From assembly GCA_027009605.1 (NCBI GenBank), contig JALVCY010000061.1, positions 1-5,491 on the forward strand: a DNA stretch of 5,491 nt. The letters run 5' to 3'. The notes beneath the pieces are model-generated. The model was not told where the DNA came from, searched no databases, and saw nothing but the letters and a program-made list of their open reading frames with translations. Both the position numbers and the translations under genes were made by a program. Source of the DNA: Saprospiraceae bacterium. GTDB taxonomy: Bacteria; Bacteroidota; Bacteroidia; Chitinophagales; Saprospiraceae. Below, piece after piece: positions 1 to 5,491 of the stretch. The number at the start of each line of letters is the position of its first letter. The stretch's first letter is position 1.

Positions 1-2651
1 CAAATGCCCAAACCCACAACTGGATTCGAAGCAATCCCGGTGGCGGGGGCGCTTTTAGTACCATCGGAGCGGGAGCCTCCGGAATCATCCTTGCCGGTAG
101 CGACTTGAGTGGAGCTTATCGCTCGACCAACGGCGGTACTTCTTGGGACATCATCGGTGCCAATCGGGGCTTGACCAATACCCATGTCAGTGGATTGGGA
201 TTTGATCCGACGGATGGAGACATTCTTTTTATCGGCACGGAAGAAGGAATTTTTAGAAGTTCGGATGGGGGCAATTCTGTGACCAAATCGAATATGCCCG
301 ACGGCTATGTTACCGATATTAAAATTTGCGCCGGCAACCACCAAATTGGTTACGCCACCTATCATCCAACTTACGACTCCAATGCCGGCATCATCTACAA
401 GACTACGGACAATGGTCTGAATTGGAGTCAGGTGAGCAACTCGTCATTGCCTAGTAATCTCCGAATATTAAAAATTGTGACGCATCCGACCAATACTAAT
501 ATTGTTTATTGCCTTTCGGGTCAGGGGAGATTTGCCTGCGGGCCGGCGGATGTATTTAAGAGTACGGATGGTGGGGTCAATTGGACAAATATTTCACCGG
601 ATGGGGACGAAGTTTTGGATATAGCCTTGGACAAGGTGAACCCCGGCACAGTGTATTGCACCACCCTAGATGCCGATTGCGCCAGCCAGTATTATTGGAA
701 TAATCTCAGCGGCAAATTGTATGTCTCTTCGGACGGTGGAGACACTTGGCAATATCGGGCTGATCACCCCGGAGTGATTTGGCCTAAGTCCGGGGCTGCG
801 GGGACTATCCGAATCATAGACCCGAGAGAGCCTTGGCCTTGGCATAACGATGCAGGCACCTGGAAATCAACTGATTATGGCCATAATTGGGCACATACCG
901 GCAACGTCAACAACTGGGAAGTGGGCTATCAAAATTTTGGTAGTACAGACGATAATTTATTCCGGAGTTATAGTTCCAGCTTTAATGGAATTGCTAAGAC
1001 ATTGGGGCAAGATTTGTCGCAAGACCGCATATTTTGGACGAACTCTCAATGGGTTTTTAGCTCGTCCGATGAAGGAAGTACCTTCCAAGTTTTGCATACC
1101 CAATCAGCCGGCTCCAATTGGACTTCCACCGGAGTCGATAATGTAACGATGACCGACCTTGCGGTCAATGAAGCCGACCCTAATATCATCTTTTTGGGTT
1201 ATCACGACATGGGTCTTTGGAAGAGTGAAGACGGCGGAAGCTCTTGGTTTAGCTGCAATGAAAGTGCTTATACCGGAGATTGGGCCGGCTATGGAGGCAA
1301 TACGTTTACGGTGGCTAGTGACCCGGATCGGCCACAGGTTGTTTGGGCGACTATGCAAGGAGACTGGGACGCACCGGCCACCCTATTGCGTAGTACCGCC
1401 GGGGGTACAAAGGGCTCTTGGACAACGACCAACGGTCTGCCCAATACGGTGACTACTATTCTTGATATTACTATTGACAAAAACAGCTCTTCAACCAACC
1501 GGACTTTATTTGTCACCGCCGATGGCAGCATTTACAAGTCCACAGATGACGGACAGAATTGGACAGAAATTTTTAACAATTCCGGCTGTAGATTCATTGG
1601 CATAGATCCCAACAATTCCTCCATCCTTTATGCCGGGGGCGAATCCGGCCTTTTCCAATCTACCGATGGGGGCAACACTTGGAATGCTTCCGGCAACTCC
1701 GAGATGCAAGGCTCAGGCCCTTATGCTCCGGAGAATTGGTCCGGTGTCTCCCAAATCCATATCAACGCCCAAGGTCACATTTACGTCTCTGCCTTCGGCT
1801 CGGGCAAAGGGCTTTACCGAAGTACAGACAATGGCACCACTTGGCAAAAAATTAAATCCGATGATTTTTTACGCTCATTTACGCTTGTGCCCAATCAACC
1901 GAATTTGATTTACACGGCTTCCTCCAGCGCCTTCACATCCGGCGGCTATGATCCCGATTCCAAGGGTGTAGAATACTCCGAAGACAGTGGACAAACTTGG
2001 CATTCCGCCAATGACGGAATGGCTTATCCCTTCGCCGTTTGCATTGAAGCGACCCACGAGACCACGCCCACGATATGGGTCGGCTCGCCGGGTAGCGGCT
2101 TCCAAAAAGCAATGATTCCATCCCAAATTCTACCCGTCGATATGTTGCAACCTTTTTCCGCAAGAATTCAAAATAATCAAGTCTTGCTCCAGTGGAAGAC
2201 TTCGGAAGAATCACAAAACAAAGCTTTTCTCATCTCCCGATCTACAAACCTAACTCATTGGGAATCAATCAAATACATCCGACCTAGCCTATCCAAAACT
2301 TATGCCGTCATAGATTCCAACCCCCTTGAAGGCATCTCCTATTACCGGCTTGCGCAAAAAGATTTGGATGGCGCATTGCACTATTTAGGAACGGTGAGCA
2401 TCCATTTTCAGCGCAAGCATCCACCGGTGATTTTTCCCAACCCAACCAACGGCATCGTCCGCCTGAGCTTTGAGAATAAGCCCCGTCAAACCCGGCTCTA
2501 CCTTTATGATCCAACCGGGCGACTATTGCTTTCGCAAAAAGGGAATCAAATAGATATGGGGACTCTGCCCGATGGGATTTATCTATTAAAAATTCAGACA
2601 GACCATGATTTTTGGCAGGAGAGCATTGTCAAAATGGGTGGGTGGCAGTAG
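1..2651 (+). CDS. Secreted Asp-box (BNR) beta-propeller protein with T9SS C-terminal sorting domain, GH74/sialidase-like fold, 5'-partial
   Basis: Residues are numbered from a TTG codon at 105. The frame is open 34 codons further left to the window edge, with no ATG, so the 5' end is missing. The first visible residues, N-A-Q-T-H-N-W, look like a signal-peptide cleavage region, which suggests that only a leader of about 20 residues is lost. About 13 Asp-box motifs (S-x-D-x-G-x-x-W) recur between residues 7 and 632, for example STDGGVNW at 153, STDDGQNW at 479 and STDNGTTW at 573. This is the signature of one or two beta-propellers, as in GH74 xyloglucanases, sialidases and VPS10-type proteins. 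Residues about 676-768 form a beta-sandwich linker module and 773-844 a T9SS sorting domain, so the product should be exported and attached to or released from the outer membrane. The substrate is unknown; two Asp residues discussed under findings make a glycan hydrolase possible. No sialidase RIP motif is evident. The last residues (G-W-Q) and the stop are encoded by a 48-bp palindrome shared with the convergent helicase gene. Fold and export are well supported; enzymatic function is not. Confidence 0.9.
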   Translation, partial: NAQTHNWIRSNPGGGGAFSTIGAGASGIILAGSDLSGAYRSTNGGTSWDIIGANRGLTNTHVSGLGFDPTDGDILFIGTEEGIFRSSDGGNSVTKSNMPDGYVTDIKICAGNHQIGYATYHPTYDSNAGIIYKTTDNGLNWSQVSNSSLPSNLRILKIVTHPTNTNIVYCLSGQGRFACGPADVFKSTDGGVNWTNISPDGDEVLDIALDKVNPGTVYCTTLDADCASQYYWNNLSGKLYVSSDGGDTWQYRADHPGVIWPKSGAAGTIRIIDPREPWPWHNDAGTWKSTDYGHNWAHTGNVNNWEVGYQNFGSTDDNLFRSYSSSFNGIAKTLGQDLSQDRIFWTNSQWVFSSSDEGSTFQVLHTQSAGSNWTSTGVDNVTMTDLAVNEADPNIIFLGYHDMGLWKSEDGGSSWFSCNESAYTGDWAGYGGNTFTVASDPDRPQVVWATMQGDWDAPATLLRSTAGGTKGSWTTTNGLPNTVTTILDITIDKNSSSTNRTLFVTADGSIYKSTDDGQNWTEIFNNSGCRFIGIDPNNSSILYAGGESGLFQSTDGGNTWNASGNSEMQGSGPYAPENWSGVSQIHINAQGHIYVSAFGSGKGLYRSTDNGTTWQKIKSDDFLRSFTLVPNQPNLIYTASSSAFTSGGYDPDSKGVEYSEDSGQTWHSANDGMAYPFAVCIEATHETTPTIWVGSPGSGFQKAMIPSQILPVDMLQPFSARIQNNQVLLQWKTSEESQNKAFLISRSTNLTHWESIKYIRPSLSKTYAVIDSNPLEGISYYRLAQKDLDGALHYLGTVSIHFQRKHPPVIFPNPTNGIVRLSFENKPRQTRLYLYDPTGRLLLSQKGNQIDMGTLPDGIYLLKIQTDHDFWQESIVKMGGWQ
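123..2000 (+). repeat. Array of about 13 degenerate Asp-box (BNR) repeats
   Basis: The protein-level repeats start at residues 7, 52, 100, 153, 208, 255, 320, 374, 430, 479, 519, 573 and 625, spaced about 40-67 residues apart. Most match S/T-x-D/N-x-G-x-x-W/F. The copy at 52 lacks the final Trp (SSDGGNSV), the one at 320 ends in Phe, and the one at 430 has Ala in place of Asp and a two-residue insertion. In known structures each box is a beta-hairpin turn on the edge of a propeller blade and is structural rather than catalytic. The count fits two propellers of about six or seven blades. The repeats are diverged in DNA sequence, so they are old duplications, not a recently expanded tandem array. 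Confidence 0.88.
2130..2408 (+). other. Beta-sandwich (fibronectin-III-like) linker module of the secreted propeller protein
   Basis: Residues about 676-768 begin with L-P-V-D-M-L and continue with VLLQWKTSEESQNKAFLISRS and later SYYRLAQKDLDGALHYLGTV (residues 745-764). This matches the widespread Bacteroidota pattern LPVELL ... V-L-W-T-x-S-E-x-N-x-x-F-x-I-x-R-S ... Y-Y-R-L-x-Q-x-D-x-D-G, which usually sits directly before a T9SS sorting domain. It is probably a spacer that holds the propeller away from the cell surface. The assignment comes from remembered consensus, not a profile search. Confidence 0.8.
2421..2636 (+). other. Type IX secretion system type A C-terminal sorting domain
   Basis: Residues about 773-844 contain the conserved blocks in order: FPNPTNGIVRLSF (777-789), LYLYDPTGRLLLSQ (798-811) and LPDGIYLLKI (821-830), ending at ESIVKM (839-844). 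This is the usual arrangement of the Por/T9SS C-terminal domain, in which the protein is directed through the outer membrane and the domain is then removed by the PorU-type sortase. Such domains normally end within a few residues of the I-V-K-x motif, so the four further residues G-G-W-Q look like an addition, and they coincide with the palindrome. Confidence 0.92.
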
Positions 2652-2685
2652 AGAAAATTCATGAATTTTCTCTACTGCCACCCAC
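2638..2685. repeat. Perfect 48-bp palindrome containing both convergent stop codons
   Basis: Each 24-base arm reads GTGGGTGGCAGTAGAG followed by AAAATTCA, and the two arms are exact reverse complements meeting at 2661/2662 with no spacer. The match stops abruptly on both sides (2637 G versus 2686 A). It encodes the last three residues and TAG stop of the propeller gene, and the last eight residues (V-G-G-S-R-E-N-S) and TGA stop of the helicase gene on the other strand. In RNA, either transcript could form a stem of about 22 bp with a CAUG loop. It may act as a bidirectional terminator or be a small palindromic repeat element. No transposase, flanking direct repeat or second copy is visible in this window. 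Confidence 0.93.
2638..2685. terminator. Possible bidirectional transcription terminator or mRNA 3'-end hairpin
   Basis: The palindrome sits exactly where two converging transcripts would end and would fold into a very stable hairpin in both RNAs, with GC-rich bases and an AT-rich tip. The usual T-tract is absent on the plus-strand side, which continues ATCCCGCACC. On the minus-strand side there is only a short TTTT about two bases beyond the arm. It is therefore not a classical intrinsic terminator. A role in stabilising 3' ends or limiting antisense read-through is equally possible. The role is inferred from position and structure only. Confidence 0.45.
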
Positions 2686-5491
2686 ATCCCGCACCAACCA
2701 AATCTCGACCAAGACCACCAATATTTCAGGATTCACCGTTTGTACGACCAATTCCCCTCCGATAATCTGCTCAAAGGTTTCCGGCACTTCATTTTTGTCC
2801 CGCCAATAGACAAGGTGATTGACCACGGCTCGTTGTGGGCGGTACTTCTTACGGGATCTTCCTTGGAGTCTCTGCATAAAAGATTTCGAATACTTCAACA
2901 CCTGTTGACCTTTATAGGCCAATCCATCTGCAACGGGCTGCAATTCCATACCCGCTTCCAATTTTGATATTAATATCTGGTGTTGCTTAAAAAAGCCCAA
3001 ATGCACATCCTTCAAGCTCGTAAAATATACCAACTCACGGGGTGTCTGATACAAATGATCAGATGACTTTCTGACCAATCCGGGCACTTCTATTCCATTC
3101 AGATAAGAGCCGTTGGTGTGGATGGTCAAATTATTTTTAGCTCTAGTCATGGCCACATAAACTAAGCGTTTGGCCTCATCATCAGACAAATCATAGTTAT
3201 CCAATAAGATGATGACATTATCAAATTCCTTGCCCTTGGCTTTGTGCATGGTGGAAACATAAATCATCTCTTGATCCGCTACCAAAAAGTCTTCTATCCT
3301 AGATTCTTGGATAAAGGTCTTTAACGAAGCCAAATGCTTGTTTTTTGGATTGGTGTCTTGATAGTCACGTACTAATTGCTTGATAAAATGAAAATTGGGC
3401 GAAGTCTTATATTGAGAGTTCAGCGCCCTTTTGGCTTCCTGCCAAGTCTCTTTATCAATGTAGTCTCCTTCAATTTTCTTTCCAATAAAATCAGTAAAAA
3501 ATCGAATCTCCCGCAAGTCCAAAAGATTGAAATGGTCATTAGTTTGCACTAACTTTGCTTGTAAACCATTGATTTTCAATAGACTAAGCACTAATTCGGA
3601 TTGCTCATTGGTTTGGGTCAATACGCAAGTCGAGCCTGTTAATTCTGCTTTGACCAATTCAGACACCAGCGGTACGATTAGCCCCGTTGACCGGTAAGTA
3701 AAAAGTGTTATCCGGCCATTTTCTTTTTGAACAGGCTGGCAAGGCAAAGATTTCAGGCGATGATTTATTTTTAATACAAACTGATTGGCAAACTCCACGA
3801 TATTGGCTTTGCTTCGATAATTCTCCAAAAGCTCATAAGATTTAGCGCCTTCGCTTTCTACAAACTGTCGTAAATATTTGGCATCGGAGCCGCGAAAAGA
3901 AAATATATTTTGGTCATCATCTCCAACGATTATCACTCGCATCTCCTCGTTAAAATTTATTAATTCCAGAATCAAGGCGTACTCTTCCGAACTAATATCC
4001 TGCCCTTCATCAATCACCAAAACAGATTTGGCGATTTGGCTCACTTCGATTTCTCTATTTTTAATTTTTTCGATGGCTTGCGCAAAAACATTATCGGCAC
4101 TCTCCAGATTGCCCACCTTTCCTATTAAGTCAAAGCAGTACGAATGAAAAGTCTTGATTTCTACAAAGGCCGCTCCCCCACCCAACAAAGCAAACAATCT
4201 CTTTTTAAATTCTGTAGCTGCGGCCCTAGAGAAAGTCAACATCAGCAATTGCTCATACTTGACATCTTCCAGCAGTAATAGAGAAGTGAGTTTGTGTACC
4301 AGAGTTTTAGTCTTTCCGGAGCCCGGGCCTGCTAGGACAGCAATCTTAGCAGAAACATTGTCCTTGACGATAGCCACTTGGGCGGCAGACAAATCACCAA
4401 TTAATTCTTGAAATTTTCTAGGCGTAATACTCCGGCTCATATCTTCAATCTGCTCCCCATTGAAATATTTGCTCAAGAAAGAAGAATAATTCAAGCTAAA
4501 ATAATCATTGACAAATTGCAAGGCTTCCTTATAGTCCTTAATCATTTTTTTGGCGTATTCGCCTACGATGTGAACTTGTTGGACTTTACTTTCGTAAAAC
4601 TGCTCTAATTTTTTATAGTCTATCTTTTTGTACCGGACTTTGTTATTTTCTTCTTTTCGTTCTATACTCATGCGGTTGTAAATAACCAAAAAACCACCTT
4701 CTATCTTTATCGCTCCTATCCGGGACAAATAAAACAAACTATCTCGAACATCCCGGGGAGTGATGTCAATTTTAAATAATTCTTTGTAAGCCTTTTCCAA
4801 AGCCAACAACGAAAAATCAACAAAAAGAGTCGGATCTTTAGAGTCACTATTTTGCCGCAAGGCTTCATCCCAAAGATATTTTACGGCAAATCCTGTTATA
4901 TTTTGTTTCTTCTTCAAAAGTGTTTCAAACTCACTTTTGGGATATAAAAGCTGTAGATTAAGATGATGATCGGTTTGGGCAATCACACTTTTTTTGATGT
5001 ATCCTAGGATGGCCCAAAGATTTAAAATGGCTTTCGCTTTCACAATATCAAACTCCTTCACACCGGCATCTTCTGCCTTTTCTGCCCAATCTTTTAAGTT
5101 CACTTGCTGTGCGCCGTACTCCAAATTAGAAGCAATAAAATTTTCAATTTTTGCATATTCACCGACATCCTTCTCAATCTTCTTTTGTCCTTGCGCCCGC
5201 TTGATAAATGCCTGTAAATCATTGGCTTGTCCCAATATTCCTTCTCGGCGCATCAGCTCTATTGCCTCGATTACATCCCCTTTGACAATCCCCAAACTAT
5301 CCGAAATATAATCCACACGTTCTTCCCCATCATCGTCCGACCGACTGCGTTGTTTGGCCGAGATTAATTTTTTAATAATCCGGATGGCATGAGTTCTTTG
5401 GCGTGAACTAAATCGATTAGAATTATTAATTTTGTCTATAGCTGCTTGAGCGGACGGCACGGCGATACTATTGGCATAAACTCTTGGCGAG
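2659..5491 (-). CDS. UvrD/Rep-like superfamily 1 DNA helicase, probably the C-terminal part of a RecQ-UvrD fusion, 5'-partial
   Basis: Residues are numbered from the GTG at 5460. The frame continues at least ten codons upstream (S-P-R-V-Y-A-N-S-I-A) to the window edge, so the true start lies outside. Cytoplasmic ATP-driven 3'-5' unwinding is expected from a complete SF1A motif set: Q-motif-like LSAAQ (357), Walker A AGPGSGKT (377-384), Ia LTFSRAAATEF (408-418), TFHSYCF (437-443), Walker B VIDEGQD (482-488), III GDDDQNIFSFRG (513-524), IV ENYRS (546-550), V STMHKAKGKEFD (736-747) and VI VYVAMTRAK (767-775). The Walker Lys, the DE pair and the motif VI Arg are all present, so it should be active. 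About 355 residues precede the motor. They are predicted helical and winged-helix-like, which is unusual because stand-alone UvrD starts at the Q motif. They resemble the middle of Bacteroidota proteins with an N-terminal RecQ helicase followed by UvrD (recalled, not searched). No PD-(D/E)XK nuclease is seen at the C terminus. The last eight residues lie in the 48-bp palindrome. It converges with the propeller gene and is not in an operon with it. Confidence 0.93.
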   Translation of the reverse strand, partial: SPRVYANSIAVPSAQAAIDKINNSNRFSSRQRTHAIRIIKKLISAKQRSRSDDDGEERVDYISDSLGIVKGDVIEAIELMRREGILGQANDLQAFIKRAQGQKKIEKDVGEYAKIENFIASNLEYGAQQVNLKDWAEKAEDAGVKEFDIVKAKAILNLWAILGYIKKSVIAQTDHHLNLQLLYPKSEFETLLKKKQNITGFAVKYLWDEALRQNSDSKDPTLFVDFSLLALEKAYKELFKIDITPRDVRDSLFYLSRIGAIKIEGGFLVIYNRMSIERKEENNKVRYKKIDYKKLEQFYESKVQQVHIVGEYAKKMIKDYKEALQFVNDYFSLNYSSFLSKYFNGEQIEDMSRSITPRKFQELIGDLSAAQVAIVKDNVSAKIAVLAGPGSGKTKTLVHKLTSLLLLEDVKYEQLLMLTFSRAAATEFKKRLFALLGGGAAFVEIKTFHSYCFDLIGKVGNLESADNVFAQAIEKIKNREIEVSQIAKSVLVIDEGQDISSEEYALILELINFNEEMRVIIVGDDDQNIFSFRGSDAKYLRQFVESEGAKSYELLENYRSKANIVEFANQFVLKINHRLKSLPCQPVQKENGRITLFTYRSTGLIVPLVSELVKAELTGSTCVLTQTNEQSELVLSLLKINGLQAKLVQTNDHFNLLDLREIRFFTDFIGKKIEGDYIDKETWQEAKRALNSQYKTSPNFHFIKQLVRDYQDTNPKNKHLASLKTFIQESRIEDFLVADQEMIYVSTMHKAKGKEFDNVIILLDNYDLSDDEAKRLVYVAMTRAKNNLTIHTNGSYLNGIEVPGLVRKSSDHLYQTPRELVYFTSLKDVHLGFFKQHQILISKLEAGMELQPVADGLAYKGQQVLKYSKSFMQRLQGRSRKKYRPQRAVVNHLVYWRDKNEVPETFEQIIGGELVVQTVNPEILVVLVEIWLVRDVGGSRENS
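3997..4020 (-). other. Walker B (motif II) of the SF1 helicase
   Basis: The codons read L-V-I-D-E-G-Q-D on the minus strand (residues 481-488). The catalytic Asp-Glu pair is present, followed by the Gln-Asp typical of UvrD-like helicases. Gly replaces the more common Ala in D-E-A-Q-D, a conservative change that should not abolish ATP hydrolysis. Confidence 0.93.
4309..4332 (-). other. Walker A (motif I) of the SF1 helicase
   Basis: The codons read A-G-P-G-S-G-K-T on the minus strand (residues 377-384). The invariant Lys (383) and Thr (384) that bind the ATP phosphates and magnesium are intact. The A-G-P/A-G-S/T-G-K-T form is characteristic of the UvrD/Rep/PcrA group. Confidence 0.95.

Noticed and set aside
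105..107. TTG as the start codon of the propeller gene
   Set aside because: The frame is open 34 codons upstream, the upstream residues fit a mature propeller N terminus following a signal peptide, and no purine-rich ribosome-binding site precedes the TTG.
850..2514. Several ORFs of 67-98 codons on both strands within the propeller gene
   Set aside because: They lie wholly inside a strongly supported coding frame, have no domain signature, and are shadows of that gene's composition.
105..2651. Assignment of the propeller protein as a sialidase
   Set aside because: Asp boxes occur in many propeller families. There are about 13 here, against four or five in sialidases, and neither the R-I-P motif nor an evident arginine triad was found.
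2612..2809. Small plus-strand ORF of 65 codons across the junction
   Set aside because: It overlaps the ends of both large genes and exists because the third frame of the palindrome lacks a stop. It has no ribosome-binding site or recognisable protein features.
2659..2860. RecB/AddA-type nuclease domain at the helicase C terminus
   Set aside because: No PD-(D/E)XK-like arrangement is visible, and only about 160 residues follow motif VI, too few for that domain.
2740..5311. Plus-strand ORFs of 66-105 codons opposite the helicase gene
   Set aside because: They are antisense to conserved helicase motifs and show no protein-like features; their length is explained by constraint on the opposite strand.
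5458..5460. GTG as the start codon of the helicase gene
   Set aside because: The coding frame continues to the window edge with family-like sequence, and about 355 residues already precede the motor domain, so this is an internal Val codon.

Overview
The window looks like a piece of a Bacteroidota (or close FCB-group) chromosome. The best evidence is the end of the left-hand protein, which has a typical type IX secretion (T9SS) C-terminal sorting domain preceded by the 'LPV-(D/E)-(M/L)-L' beta-sandwich module common in surface proteins of this phylum. The right-hand gene is a superfamily 1 helicase whose sequence resembles the UvrD-like half of a large Bacteroidota RecQ-UvrD protein. That match is from memory and was not searched.

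Layout: two large convergent genes fill the window, and both run off its edges. On the plus strand, bases 1-2651 encode a secreted Asp-box (BNR) beta-propeller protein. Its reading frame is open to the left edge; the first visible residues (N-A-Q-T-H-N-W) look like the end of a signal peptide and the start of the mature chain, so only about a signal peptide's length is probably missing. On the minus strand, bases 5491-2659 encode a helicase with a complete set of SF1A motifs. Its frame is also open past the right edge, so the N-terminal part is missing. The in-frame GTG near 5460 and the TTG near 105 are not convincing starts.

The most unusual feature is the junction. The two stop codons are seven bases apart, and both lie inside a perfect 48-bp palindrome (2638-2685, 24-bp arms, no spacer). 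The palindrome encodes the last residues and the stop codon of both proteins, in different frames. It could be a bidirectional terminator, a small REP/MITE-like palindromic element that has replaced both gene ends, or a misassembly junction between two copies of such an element.

The two genes are not an operon and have no obvious functional link: one product is exported or surface-attached, the other is a cytoplasmic DNA-repair-type motor. The propeller gene is near 50% GC in sampled stretches and the helicase gene about 32-42%. No RNA genes, CRISPR arrays, transposase genes or promoters were found, and there is no gene-free stretch longer than seven bases between the stop codons.
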